From Cyanobium sp. CACIAM 14 (GTDB lineage: Bacteria > Cyanobacteriota > Cyanobacteriia > PCC-6307 > Cyanobiaceae), in assembly GCA_000708525.1 (NCBI GenBank), contig JMRP01000003.1, positions 62,001 to 126,000 of the forward strand: a stretch of DNA of 64,000 bases, given 5' to 3'. This document shows positions 53,475 to 62,665 of this stretch, one piece after another. Made by a program: the position numbers and the translations under genes. The first letter of the stretch is position 1; each line of letters starts with the position of its first letter. The notes below the pieces were generated by a model. The model had not been told where the DNA came from and did no database searches. It was given only the letters and a program-made list of their open reading frames with translations.

Positions 53475-56099
53475 GTGACCACTACGGGTGCTCCTCCTGA
53501 TTCCTTCCCCGGTGGCCTTCCCCCCGTGGGGGGCTTTCCGCCTTCGGGAGCTGCTGGACGCTTCCAGGCCCCTTACCCCGACCAACCTCTCCAGAGTCCA
53601 CTGACCCCCACGGCCGAAGCTCAGGCTGGATCGGGCGGGCTGGGCGGGCTCGTCCGTACCATCAGGCGCCGTCAGACCGTCTTCCTGCTCACCTTCGCTG
53701 TGGTGACCGGTGCTCTGGCGATCAATACCCTGCGTCAGCGGATCTTCTCTCCTGTCTACCAAGGGGGGTTCCAGATGCAGATCAGTAATCCCTTCGAGGA
53801 CAAGAATGGCGGTGGTGGCGGTGGATCCGTCGAGGCGATCGCCCGTACCCCGCTCAAGCCTGATGTCCCCAGCCTGATCGTGCTGATGCGCAGTCCGCTC
53901 CTGCTTGGGCCAGTGGCCCAGCGTCAGGGGGTGCCGCTGGATCTGCTGGCGGCCAATCTCTCAATCAACCCGGAGTCGGCGGCCGTCGAGAATGTTCTCA
54001 ATATCTCCCTTCGCTGGCCCGATCCTGTCAAAGGCAAGGCCATCCTGAGACAACTCGCCAAGGACTACACGGCCTTTTCCCTCACCCAGCGGCAGGCCGC
54101 CGTCAATTCCGGCGTTCGCTTCCTGGATCAGCAGGCTCCTGCCATCGAGGCGCGGGTTCAGAAGCTTTCCAATGAGATGCTCAGGTTTCGCGAACGTAAC
54201 AACTTCGTGGATCCGGCCACGGCGGCTGGTCAGATCCTGGGAGCCCGTGACGGTCTGGTGAACCAGCTGCGAGATCTCCAGAACGAGCAGGTGCAACTGG
54301 ACAGCCAGCTCCAATCGATTCAGTCCGGCAAGTTGCAGTTCAGCTCCAGCGGCGCGCCGACGGCCATCCAGCAGCTTGGGCGCAACAGCGTTCTGGTGCC
54401 GGGGCGAGCAAACCAGAATCAAGGTGCAGAGGTTGCCAAGGGAACCCCCACGCCGCTGGACCTGCTCAATCAGTTTGAACAGGAGCTCGCGACTGCCAAG
54501 GGTACCTACAAGCAGAACTCCCCGATCGTTCAGTCGCTTCTTGCGCGCCGGAATCAGCTCCTGCCCGTGGTGCAGCGGCAGGCATCGGATGCCGTGAAGG
54601 CCCGTCTGCTCTCCAATCTGGCCCAGCAGGACGAGATCAACCGTCAGATCCTGCTTCTGAACCAGAATTTCCGGAACAATCCACAGAAGCTTTCCGAGTT
54701 CGAGAATATCAACCAGCGCCTCTCCATCGCCCGCGAACAGTACTCCTCCTACATCCAGGCCAGGGAACGGTATCGTCTCGAAATGGCGCGCTCGATTACC
54801 CCATGGGAGGTGATCGGTCCTCCTGATTTCGGTGCAAGTCCGGTGGAACCGGATATCCAGCGCAATCTGCTGCGGGCCATCATGATCGGATTGCTCGCAG
54901 GGCTTGGTGCCGCGATTCTCAGGGAACGCACCGACAATGTATTCCATACGCCGATGGAGGTGGAGAAGGAACTTCAGTTGCCGGTGCTCGGTTTGATTCC
55001 TTACCTCCCGCTCGAGCCTGGAGTGGACATCGCCACGAGCATCTCGAAAATGTCCTCCAGTGAGCGATTCGCCATCAAGGAATCACTGCGAAGCCTGTTC
55101 ACCACCTTCCGGCTCCTGCGTGCTGACAACAACATTCGCATGGTCGGAATCACTTCTTCCACTCAGGGGGAAGGAAAATCCACTGCTGTCACTGTGTTTG
55201 CAAGCACCCTCGCCGATCTCGGACTGAAGGTGCTGATCATCGATTCGGACATGCGTCTGCCCATGCAGACCCGGTACCTTGGTGTGGAGCCTGGCGATGG
55301 GTTTTCCACACTCCTCTCCGATTCCAGCCGCAAGACAACCGACCTCATCCAGACCATCGCCGAAAACATGGATGTGCTGCCGGCCGGCCCCAAGCCCCCG
55401 GATCCTGCAAAGCTGCTGAATTCCAGCCGCTGCAAGGAAATCATGGATGAGATCCGCGCTCTGCCCGGCTATGACATCATCATCGTGGATGCGCCACCTT
55501 GCCTGATGCTTGCGGACCCGATCCTGCTCGGAGAAAAGCTGGACGGCATCCTCTTCCTCGTCGGCCTCGGCAAGGTCAGCCGTGAACTGGCTCCCCAGGC
55601 CAGCCGGCGCATCAAGGCTACCGGCGTGGATGTGCTGGGCATCATCTGCAATCAGGTCAACTTCCCAAGCCGGCTCAATGATTACGGTTACGAATATGGC
55701 TATTACTACCACTATGCCTATGCATCGGCTTCCGGTTATGCCAAGAGTGCCAATCAGGGTAAATCCTACGGCGGTTTCGGTAGCTATGTCCAGCGTTACA
55801 GAGACAGCTACATGAAGGGTGCGCCGTCCAACGCTTACTTCAACGCCCACCAGCAGAACGGAGATCTCGACGTCAGGAGCTACTACCAGCAGGAGGATGG
55901 GTCCGGTGCATCGGCTGCAACGCGGCCACCCAGTGAGGATTCCAAAGGCTCTGGTGTCAGCATCCGCAGCAGCCTTCCCGATTCTGGAAGGGAATCCACC
56001 GGCTCCCATGCTGGTGACTCCCAAGGTGTCAGAAAAGGTGCTTCACAGGGGCCGATCGGCTGGCTCCGGCAGCGGTTTGGCCGAGGCAGCCAGCGCTGA
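53475..56099 (+). CDS. Wzc-type chain-length regulator with tyrosine autokinase
   Basis: 874 aa from GTG at 53475 (a TTG at 53433 is an alternative). Pro-rich N-terminus; Wzz region with helix (RRQTVFLLTFAVVTGALAIN), long coiled coil (~180-430), and a second helix (RAIMIGLLAGLGAAI). The BY-kinase domain has Walker A SSTQGEGKST (~560), Walker A' LIIDSDMRLP and Walker B IIIVDAPPC. A tyrosine cluster follows (YGYEYGYYYHYAYASASGY), then a Ser/Gly-rich tail. Autophosphorylation there controls polymer length and export. GC looks markedly lower than in neighbouring genes. A matching phosphatase gene follows. Confidence 0.92.
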   Translation: MTTTGAPPDSFPGGLPPVGGFPPSGAAGRFQAPYPDQPLQSPLTPTAEAQAGSGGLGGLVRTIRRRQTVFLLTFAVVTGALAINTLRQRIFSPVYQGGFQMQISNPFEDKNGGGGGGSVEAIARTPLKPDVPSLIVLMRSPLLLGPVAQRQGVPLDLLAANLSINPESAAVENVLNISLRWPDPVKGKAILRQLAKDYTAFSLTQRQAAVNSGVRFLDQQAPAIEARVQKLSNEMLRFRERNNFVDPATAAGQILGARDGLVNQLRDLQNEQVQLDSQLQSIQSGKLQFSSSGAPTAIQQLGRNSVLVPGRANQNQGAEVAKGTPTPLDLLNQFEQELATAKGTYKQNSPIVQSLLARRNQLLPVVQRQASDAVKARLLSNLAQQDEINRQILLLNQNFRNNPQKLSEFENINQRLSIAREQYSSYIQARERYRLEMARSITPWEVIGPPDFGASPVEPDIQRNLLRAIMIGLLAGLGAAILRERTDNVFHTPMEVEKELQLPVLGLIPYLPLEPGVDIATSISKMSSSERFAIKESLRSLFTTFRLLRADNNIRMVGITSSTQGEGKSTAVTVFASTLADLGLKVLIIDSDMRLPMQTRYLGVEPGDGFSTLLSDSSRKTTDLIQTIAENMDVLPAGPKPPDPAKLLNSSRCKEIMDEIRALPGYDIIIVDAPPCLMLADPILLGEKLDGILFLVGLGKVSRELAPQASRRIKATGVDVLGIICNQVNFPSRLNDYGYEYGYYYHYAYASASGYAKSANQGKSYGGFGSYVQRYRDSYMKGAPSNAYFNAHQQNGDLDVRSYYQQEDGSGASAATRPPSEDSKGSGVSIRSSLPDSGRESTGSHAGDSQGVRKGASQGPIGWLRQRFGRGSQR

Positions 56100-56192
56100 G
56101 ACTCGCCCGCACGGTCCAGAGGGGGTTCCGGGAGGCTGGAGATCAAGCGTTTCAGATTGACGCTTTCCCAGCCCTCCCAGGAGGCGCCCCAC

Positions 56193-56765
56193 TCACCGCT
56201 GGATCGGCGGGTCCGTCCCCCGCTCTCCCTGGGCCTCCAACCCTTCGCTGAGCAGGGCGTCGAGGATCACCAGATGGGGATAGATCGGCATGGCGATCGG
56301 GTGGCAGCGCCGCACCCAGGCCAGGGCCGACAGCATGTCGATCCCTCGCCGTCGCGCCGTGAGCCCCACTGCCACGAGCGGAGAGCGTTCGATCCCTGCC
56401 ATGCAATGCAAATAGACCGGGGCGGCTTCATCCAGCAGGGCTTCGGCCCTGGTGATGGCCATCGCTAGGGCCTCGCTGCGCATCGCCTCCTGCTGGCGGT
56501 GGTCCGGAAGGTTGACCCTGTCGCTGCTCCAACCTGCAGGAAGGATCAGGCCCTCCTCCTCTTCGGGATAGCAGCAACTGAACCGGCTGCGGAAGCCGGC
56601 ATCCTCCAGTTGTCGCCAGTGTCTTTCGCTGCGCGGCATGGGACCGACGGCCAGTTCGTTGGTGAGCACCCAGCTGAAAGGCAGCGCACGGAACTGGATC
56701 GCCGGGGAGGGACGCTGTCCCCCGGCCCCCGGCTGGAGAAGACGCCGCAGTGAGGCGATCAGCAT
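56193..56765 (-). CDS. Dual-specificity/tyrosine protein phosphatase
   Basis: 190 aa, ATG. The phosphatase P-loop is HCMAGIERS (Cys121, Arg127), and Asp88 in VNLPDHR is a good general acid. SWVLTNELAVGPMPRSERHW is the usual entry region of dual-specificity phosphatases. No signal peptide. It faces the end of the tyrosine kinase gene (93 bp apart, convergent), so it may dephosphorylate the kinase's tyrosine tail, a job more often done by low-molecular-weight phosphatases. Confidence 0.85.
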   Translation of the reverse strand: MLIASLRRLLQPGAGGQRPSPAIQFRALPFSWVLTNELAVGPMPRSERHWRQLEDAGFRSRFSCCYPEEEEGLILPAGWSSDRVNLPDHRQQEAMRSEALAMAITRAEALLDEAAPVYLHCMAGIERSPLVAVGLTARRRGIDMLSALAWVRRCHPIAMPIYPHLVILDALLSEGLEAQGERGTDPPIQR

Positions 56766-56885
56766 CGACCGTCCAAGGCGGCCACCACGGCCGGAAAGGC
56801 TCCATGGGACGAGGGCGCGCAGGCCTTCATGGGCATGGGTGTGGGATCCAGGTGGAGGAGACCGAGGCGGGGTGGGGCGGTTGGC

Positions 56886-57554
56886 CTAGACGGGAGACCG
56901 GAGCACCGGCTCCACGGCCTGAAGCACCTTGTCCCAGAGCTCCTCGGACGGTGGCGTTCCCCGGGTCCCCTTGAGGCTGATGAGGGTGCAGCCATAGATC
57001 CGGTTGGGCTGCAGGCCCACCAGCCTCTCCAGTCCGGCGACCCAGCCGCTGGCCAGACGATCGGTGAAGGGGGGGAGTTGTTCACGGGTCACCCCGAAGG
57101 AGCGATCGAGTCCTCTCCCGCGGACCATACAGGTCTGGATGGCGGCCTGCCCCTGGATACGACCGGTGGCGCTGGGGACCGGGGTCAGGATCTCGCGACG
57201 ATCCTCGAGCATGAGGGCGGGCCGATCCCGGCCGATGAAGGCGGTCTGCAGGTTGAAGCGCTGACGCACGGTACCCGCCATCAGGGTGAGCTCCAGCCCC
57301 TGGGGAAGGGGGATCACCACCGGGGCCGACGTGGACACTTCAGAACTGAGTTTCTCCGGCCAGGCGGGAGGAGTTGCCGGAAGTTCCCCCGGCGGGAGCA
57401 GACCTTGACGGCGCAGAGCCTCTTCCAGCTTCTGCCGGGGAAGCGGCGCCGGAGCGGCAGGCCAGCGGGGCATGACGATGGCCTGGGCTGCCAGCAGTGC
57501 AGCGACGGTGGCCAGGGTCCCATACCAGCGAACCAGGAGGGTGTCGCCGTTCAT
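56886..57554 (-). CDS. Cyanoexosortase-associated (EpsI-like) protein
   Basis: 222 aa from ATG at 57554, overlapping the exosortase stop (ATGA); another ATG two codons earlier is possible. An N-terminal membrane helix (ATVAALLAAQAIVM) precedes an outer domain with QAAIQTCMVRGRGL and RIYGCTLISLKG. Position, size and topology match the partner protein always found after cyanoexosortases. Role unknown, probably helping processing or glycan attachment. Confidence 0.72.
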   Translation of the reverse strand: MNGDTLLVRWYGTLATVAALLAAQAIVMPRWPAAPAPLPRQKLEEALRRQGLLPPGELPATPPAWPEKLSSEVSTSAPVVIPLPQGLELTLMAGTVRQRFNLQTAFIGRDRPALMLEDRREILTPVPSATGRIQGQAAIQTCMVRGRGLDRSFGVTREQLPPFTDRLASGWVAGLERLVGLQPNRIYGCTLISLKGTRGTPPSEELWDKVLQAVEPVLRSPV

Positions 57555-58492
57555 GGCCATTCCTCCTGCCGTGGGGGTGAAGAGGGCAGGGGTGGCAGTT
57601 CCCTCTCCAGCAGACGCATGTAGATCATGCCGAACATCAGAACGGCCACACCGGAGAAGATCAGGGAACCGGTGTCCTTGTGGAAGAAGTCGAACAGCCA
57701 GCTTCCCTTGGAATATCCGTAGCCGGCGAAGAGGGCAAGCAGGGCGATCCGGAACGTGTTGCAGATCAGTCCGATCAGAGGAGCGGCCAGCAGCAGCAGG
57801 CTGCGGCTCCTGATCGAACGGATCGGGAAGGCCAGCATGAAGATCACCGCCACACAAAGGATCTGGGCCATCATGTCCAGCCCGTTGCAGGGACCGAGCA
57901 CTTGGACCCCGCCGCCGGGAAGCATCACGTTCCTGCCATTCACCACCACGTCCAGACCGAGCGCGCCCAGCCAGAGGCTCGAGCCCCAGGCCGTGAACAG
58001 ACTGATGGGTGCTTCCGGCAGCACGCGCATCAGAAGCGCGAATGCAGGCAGTGCCATCAGACAGAGCAGGGGATCGCGAAAGCGGCCCAGCTGGCCGGGC
58101 CTGTCCCCCATCAGCGCCAGAGCCAGCCCTCCGAGCGGCGCAAGGGCGAAGAGCAGGCCGTCCCAGTGAAGGATCAGGGCGGATCGGGCGAGGACCCACA
58201 GAAGCAGCAGGCTGCCGACGCACAGCCCGGCTGCCGAGGGTTGCGGTCTGAGAGTCTCGAACTGATCCTCCATGCAGATCACCGCACCGCCCCAGACCAG
58301 CAGGGCGAAGACGGTGGTGTGTTCCGTCTGGCTGCTCTGGAACACCGCGATGTTCTGGATCGCGACGGCTGCGGCGAGGGCCAGCCAGAGGTTCCGGGGA
58401 GTGGCAGGGGGAATCGAGGGAAAGGCGTCCTTCCAGGACTGGGGAATCCTCCGGAGGGCCCCATGCCAGAGGCGCTGGACGAGCTGCTTCAT
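57551..58492 (-). CDS. Cyanoexosortase (exosortase family transpeptidase)
   Basis: 313 aa, ATG overlapping the stop of the dehydratase gene. About eight membrane helices. The exosortase triad is present: Cys202 in LGPCNGLDMM, Arg248 in NTFRIALLAL and His271 in FDFFHKDTGSL. Exosortases cut PEP-CTERM proteins and hand them to an extracellular glycan. No protein with a PEP-CTERM tail was found in the window, so substrates must lie elsewhere. Embedded among polysaccharide genes, as is usual. Confidence 0.88.
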   Translation of the reverse strand: MKQLVQRLWHGALRRIPQSWKDAFPSIPPATPRNLWLALAAAVAIQNIAVFQSSQTEHTTVFALLVWGGAVICMEDQFETLRPQPSAAGLCVGSLLLLWVLARSALILHWDGLLFALAPLGGLALALMGDRPGQLGRFRDPLLCLMALPAFALLMRVLPEAPISLFTAWGSSLWLGALGLDVVVNGRNVMLPGGGVQVLGPCNGLDMMAQILCVAVIFMLAFPIRSIRSRSLLLLAAPLIGLICNTFRIALLALFAGYGYSKGSWLFDFFHKDTGSLIFSGVAVLMFGMIYMRLLERELPPLPSSPPRQEEWP

Positions 58493-60453
58493 CGGATCAG
58501 GGCATCCACCAGGGGCGGGGCCGGATGACCATCGCCCGGATCGTATTCGGGGACGAGCCGTCGCAGCAGCTCGGTGGTCTGCTCCTCGTCCCAGTTGGCA
58601 AGGGCTTCGTGCAGCTGGCTGATCAGGGGGGCCAGCTGGTGGGATTCACGGCGGGGCTCGGTGGCACGACGGATCAGCGGGTGGAGGGTGGGCTGGTCCT
58701 GGGGACTGATCAGAAGCTCTTCGTAGAGCTTCTCCCCGGGGCGCAGACCGGTGTAATGGATGGCGATGTCACCATCGGTGTGGTTCTCGTCACGGACCCT
58801 GAGCCCCGAGAGCTCGATCATCTGTCTGGCCAGGTCGGCGATGCGCACCGGCTCGCCCATGTCCAGCAGGAAGAGATCCCCTCCCGTGGCCATCCCATTC
58901 GCCTGCAGCACCAGCTGCACGGCCTCGGGGATGGTCATGAAATAGCGGGTGATGGCCGGGTGGGTGACGGTGACGGGCCCTCCCTGAGAGATCTGCTGGT
59001 GGAAGAGAGGGATCACCGATCCGGAGGAGCCCAGCACGTTGCCGAACCGCACCATCGAGAGGATCGGACCGCCCGGTCTCACGTCGGCGGCAGCGTCCTG
59101 AACCAGCAGTTCGCAGATCCTCTTGCTGGCTCCCATCACGTTGGTGGGTCGCACAGCCTTGTCGGTGGAGATCAGGGTGAGCCGTTCCACTCCCGTCGCC
59201 AGGGTGGCGGCGATGACCGCTTCGGTGGCCCGGATGTTGTTGGCGATCCCGGCGCAGAGGTTGGCTTCCACCAGCGGCACATGCTTGTAGGCGGCGGCAT
59301 GGAAGATGGTCTGCACCCCATGGCGGCGACAGAGATCGGTGAGGCGACGGGTGTCGCAGGCATCCCCAAGCACCGCCACCAGCTGGCTGCCGGCCCCATG
59401 GGAACGGAGTTCGCGCTCGATCGCGTACAGGGCGAATTCGTTGCGCTCCATCAGCAGCAGACGGGTGGCGCCGAGGCTGACGATCTGACGACAGAGTTCG
59501 CTGCCGATCGAGCCGCCGGCGCCCGTGACCAGGACCGCCTTGCCTTCCACGCCGGCCTTGAGCAACACCGGGTCAGGATTGGAGGGTTCACGGCCGAGGA
59601 GATCCTCGATGGCCACCGGCTGGAGGTCGGACACGATTCTCTGACCACTGGCCATCTGGGCGAGCGAAGGGATGGAAAGGACCTGGAGGCCGCTGCGGGT
59701 GAGCTGATCGACGAGCAGGCGTTTGCGCTGGCGGGGAATGGTCGGCATGGCCAGCAGCACCCTGGTCACCCGGTGCCGCTCGATCAGCCTCTCCAGTCGC
59801 AAAGGGGTGTGGATGGGGATGTTGAGGAGCGTGCGGCCCTGGACGTTTTCGTCGTCGTCGAGGAAGCCGACGATCCGGAAACGGGGATCCTTGCGGAGGG
59901 CCAGCAGCAGACTCATCCCGGAGGAGCCTGCTCCATAGATCAAGGTGCCATCACCATCCCCGCCGTCACCCCGGCTGTGCTGGCGCTGGTCCAGGTGATG
60001 GATGAGGACGTCGCGAAGGATGATCCGGCTGGCGATGGCACCACCTGTGAACAGCAGCCAGTACAGGATCCAGAAGGAGCGGGGAGGTTGAGGCCCTCCC
60101 ATCAGCGTGCTCGTCAGCAGGAGGACCAGCACCATCACACCGGAGCGGGGCACCAGTCCGTAAAGGGAGTGACTGCCTGCGTAGCGGGTCAGACCCCGGT
60201 ACCAGCCAGAGACCAGCAGCACGGGGAGGCCGGTGATCACGGCCAGGGGAAGGAGGCGGATCGTCGAGGGCAGAAAGCCCTGGAGGGTGGCGGTGTCCGG
60301 AAGCCGAAGGTAAAAGGCCCCGAGGTAAGCGGCAACGATCAGCAACCCATCGAAGACCACCAGAAGAAACCTGCGGGCAAGCAGTCGCTTCTGCACATGG
60401 CGGACGAACGAGAGTTGAACAATCAATCGTTCACTTCGGGGGGAGTGGCTCAC
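58489..60453 (-). CDS. CapD/FlaA1-type nucleotide-sugar 4,6-dehydratase
   Basis: 654 aa from a GTG at 60453. Four N-terminal membrane helices (FLLVVFDGLLIVAAYLGAFY), a first Rossmann region (LIYGAGSSGMSLLLALRKD) and the catalytic short-chain dehydrogenase domain: VLVTGAGGSIGSELCRQIV, AAAYKHVPLVE, LISTDKAVRPTNVMGASKR. The Tyr of the usual YxxxK is replaced by Met (MGASKR), as in FlaA1/CapD inverting 4,6-dehydratases. Makes a deoxy-keto sugar for surface glycans. First gene of a coupled unit with the exosortase. Confidence 0.92.
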   Translation of the reverse strand: MSHSPRSERLIVQLSFVRHVQKRLLARRFLLVVFDGLLIVAAYLGAFYLRLPDTATLQGFLPSTIRLLPLAVITGLPVLLVSGWYRGLTRYAGSHSLYGLVPRSGVMVLVLLLTSTLMGGPQPPRSFWILYWLLFTGGAIASRIILRDVLIHHLDQRQHSRGDGGDGDGTLIYGAGSSGMSLLLALRKDPRFRIVGFLDDDENVQGRTLLNIPIHTPLRLERLIERHRVTRVLLAMPTIPRQRKRLLVDQLTRSGLQVLSIPSLAQMASGQRIVSDLQPVAIEDLLGREPSNPDPVLLKAGVEGKAVLVTGAGGSIGSELCRQIVSLGATRLLLMERNEFALYAIERELRSHGAGSQLVAVLGDACDTRRLTDLCRRHGVQTIFHAAAYKHVPLVEANLCAGIANNIRATEAVIAATLATGVERLTLISTDKAVRPTNVMGASKRICELLVQDAAADVRPGGPILSMVRFGNVLGSSGSVIPLFHQQISQGGPVTVTHPAITRYFMTIPEAVQLVLQANGMATGGDLFLLDMGEPVRIADLARQMIELSGLRVRDENHTDGDIAIHYTGLRPGEKLYEELLISPQDQPTLHPLIRRATEPRRESHQLAPLISQLHEALANWDEEQTTELLRRLVPEYDPGDGHPAPPLVDALIR

Positions 60454-60755
60454 TCAGTGGAATGATCAATGAGAATACGGGGAAGGAAGCGAAAAATGGC
60501 GTGAGATGCCGGAGTGGATGGACGTCTGCTGCTGGCGACGACGGTGCGCGTTTGTTCTGGCTCGTGGAGTGTACCGGCGACCCTCAGGGTGCGCAGAATC
60601 CGGAAGGTGCCCGGATTCCTCCTCGGAGTTGGGTTCAACCACAGGCATGGATTCCCAGTCGGATTTCGAATCAGATTCCAACTCAAGCCTGCGATGAAGC
60701 TATCTGCAAGCCTCGATGTGCTGAACAGCACTTTCGGGTCGATGGTACTGCCAGA
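60454..60755. other. Intergenic region with promoter role expected
   Basis: 302 bp between the dehydratase start and the stop of the WecA-type gene, both on the minus strand. It is AT-richer than the neighbouring genes and has only short open frames without family likeness. I see no RNA gene or clear terminator hairpin. It probably holds the promoter of the dehydratase-exosortase unit. Confidence 0.5.
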
Positions 60756-61694
60756 TCAGGGTGTGAAGGGAGCCGCACGATGCCGATCCAGCCAGAGGCC
60801 CAGCGCCAGTTCCACCAGCACCAGCCCTAGCACAAGGGGCAGGCCATGGCTGAGCAGGGCCCACCCCAGCAGGGCGGTTGCTCCCATGTACAGCAGGGCC
60901 ACCCGGCTGTGGCGCCAGCCTGCCTGATGGAGCCGCTGGTAGAGGTGCAGGCGGTGGGCCTGGAAAACGGGCTGACCTGCGGCCCATCGTCGCAGGACGC
61001 AGAGGCAGGCGTCCCCCAGCAGGGGAAACCCGACGAGCAGCAGGCCCAGGGCCCGCTCCGGAGTGGTCTGCTGCAGCACCGAGCCGGCGATCACCCCGCC
61101 GAGGAAGGTGCTGCCCACATCGCCCATGAACACCCTGGCCGGACTCCAGTTCCAGGCCAGGAAGCTCAGCAGGGACCCGATGAGGGGCAGCAGGGCTCCT
61201 CCGCCTGCCGGGGGCAGCGCCAGGGCGGCGACCCCCAGCAGCACCGTGGCGCAGCCGGCGACGAGTCCATCGAGCCCATCGCTGAAGTTGATGAAGTTGA
61301 TCACCGCCGTGACGGCGATGACCGCCACCGGCAGAAGCCACCAGGCCAGTGCCAGAGGGGTGATCGCCACCAGCGCCAGCGCCGTGACGATCTGGATGCC
61401 GTAGCGGCCGGCGGGGGGCAGATCCAGGCGGTCGTCGAGCAGACCCACCAGGGCCAGCGGCAGGCAGAGCAGGGGAATCCAGGACGGCCAGCCGCTCCCC
61501 GCCAGGGGGGCGAGCAGGCTGCCGACGATCACGAACGCCAGGCCCCCCCCGCGGGGCGTCGGCGTCTGGTGCGAACTGCGGGCGTTCGGCAGATCCACCA
61601 TCCGCCGCCGCAGCCAGGGAAGCAGGAGGTGCAGCAGCAGCGCACCGGCGCCAGCCCCCAGCAGCAGCATGGGCAGGCCGGTGAATGCGGTCAT
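60756..61694 (-). CDS. WecA/MraY-type undecaprenyl-phosphate sugar-1-phosphate transferase
   Basis: 312 aa, ATG overlapping the stop... of the epimerase gene (ATGA). Ten or so membrane helices with NARSSHQTPTPRGGGLAFV, GLLDDRLDL (metal-binding Asp pair), NFINFSDGLDGLVAGCA, FMGDVGSTFLGG and the cytoplasmic HRLHLYQRL loop. Starts a lipid-linked glycan by moving a sugar-phosphate from UDP-sugar to the polyprenyl carrier; likely the initiating enzyme of this polysaccharide cluster. Confidence 0.9.
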   Translation of the reverse strand: MTAFTGLPMLLLGAGAGALLLHLLLPWLRRRMVDLPNARSSHQTPTPRGGGLAFVIVGSLLAPLAGSGWPSWIPLLCLPLALVGLLDDRLDLPPAGRYGIQIVTALALVAITPLALAWWLLPVAVIAVTAVINFINFSDGLDGLVAGCATVLLGVAALALPPAGGGALLPLIGSLLSFLAWNWSPARVFMGDVGSTFLGGVIAGSVLQQTTPERALGLLLVGFPLLGDACLCVLRRWAAGQPVFQAHRLHLYQRLHQAGWRHSRVALLYMGATALLGWALLSHGLPLVLGLVLVELALGLWLDRHRAAPFTP

Positions 61695-62665
61695 GGCACC
61701 AGGGGAAGTACGGGGAAGGCTTCGGGAGCTTCCCCCAGGATCCGGTGCACCGGGGTGAAGCCGGCCAGGTCGGCACCGATCCGCAGCACCGCCTCGAAGC
61801 CCTTCGGAGACACCAGGATCAGCGGCGTGGAGAGCGCCAGGAACAGACGCGGCGGAAGGGGCAGCAGCCGGCAGCGACGGGCTGGATCCCCCGGGGCCGT
61901 CGCCGCCTGCAGGCGCTCGAGCATGTGGGCGTAGGAGAGGGTGTCATCGCCGCCGAGGGGAAGGTGCACCGGCTCGGCAGGGTCAGCCGGACCCGAGGCC
62001 AGGCGGTCGGCGAGATGCAGGGCCGCGGCGGCCAGCTGACGGCAGTGGATCGGCTGTCTCAGCCCCCCCTGCCCAGGCAGGGGCAGCAGGGGCAGTCGCC
62101 GCAGCAGGGTCTGCAGTTCGCTCAGGTTGCGGTCGCCCAGAGAACCCGCCTGTCCGTAGATCAGCGTGGGGGCCAGGATCCGCAGAGGCAGCCGCTGGGC
62201 CCTGCAGGTGCTGGTCAGCAGGTCTTCGGCCTGACGCAGACGCCGCACCAGGTCCCGGTCGAAGCGATTGGCGGCGAACCGCTTGGTGATGACGGAGGAG
62301 GAGGAGCAGGCCACCACCCCCCGCAGCGCCGAGACGCCGGCCGGATCCTGGTGTGTCCAGCGCTCCAGCCAGGGGGCGAAGGACCAGATCGGCGCGAAGC
62401 TCAGCAGCACCCCTGCCGGCCGCTGGGGGGGAGGGTGAAGGTCGTCGAGGTCGCAGGGCAGGAACGCCGGCGACGCGCCGGCGTCGGGTGCCGGAGGCGG
62501 CGGGCGGCGCCCCGCCACCGTCAGGGTCCGACCCCCCGCCAGAGCGATCAGGGCCTGGCCGCTCGGGGTGGTCGCTCCGAAGAGGGTGACGGAAGCGGCG
62601 GAAGGGCTGGTCAAGGCAGGAACAGAGGCAGGCATGTCGGCGGCAGTCACGTCAGCGACAGTCAT
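61691..62665 (-). CDS. NAD-dependent epimerase/dehydratase-like protein
   Basis: 324 aa from ATG at 62665. Extended SDR features: nucleotide-binding start VTLFGATTPSGQALIALAGG (a divergent GxxxxxG), ACSSSSVITKRFAANRFDRD, LRILAPTLIYGQAG and QPIHCRQLAAAALHLAD. The usual YxxxK tyrosine is not obvious, so activity is uncertain. It lies between a DUF218 gene (14-bp overlap) and the WecA-type gene (ATGA), which suggests a role in sugar modification for the surface glycan. Confidence 0.72.
   Translation of the reverse strand: MTVADVTAADMPASVPALTSPSAASVTLFGATTPSGQALIALAGGRTLTVAGRRPPPPAPDAGASPAFLPCDLDDLHPPPQRPAGVLLSFAPIWSFAPWLERWTHQDPAGVSALRGVVACSSSSVITKRFAANRFDRDLVRRLRQAEDLLTSTCRAQRLPLRILAPTLIYGQAGSLGDRNLSELQTLLRRLPLLPLPGQGGLRQPIHCRQLAAAALHLADRLASGPADPAEPVHLPLGGDDTLSYAHMLERLQAATAPGDPARRCRLLPLPPRLFLALSTPLILVSPKGFEAVLRIGADLAGFTPVHRILGEAPEAFPVLPLVP

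Noticed and set aside
60462..60830. Plus-strand frames between the dehydratase and the WecA-type gene
   Set aside because: They run into the WecA-type gene on the other strand and show no signal peptide or family motif.
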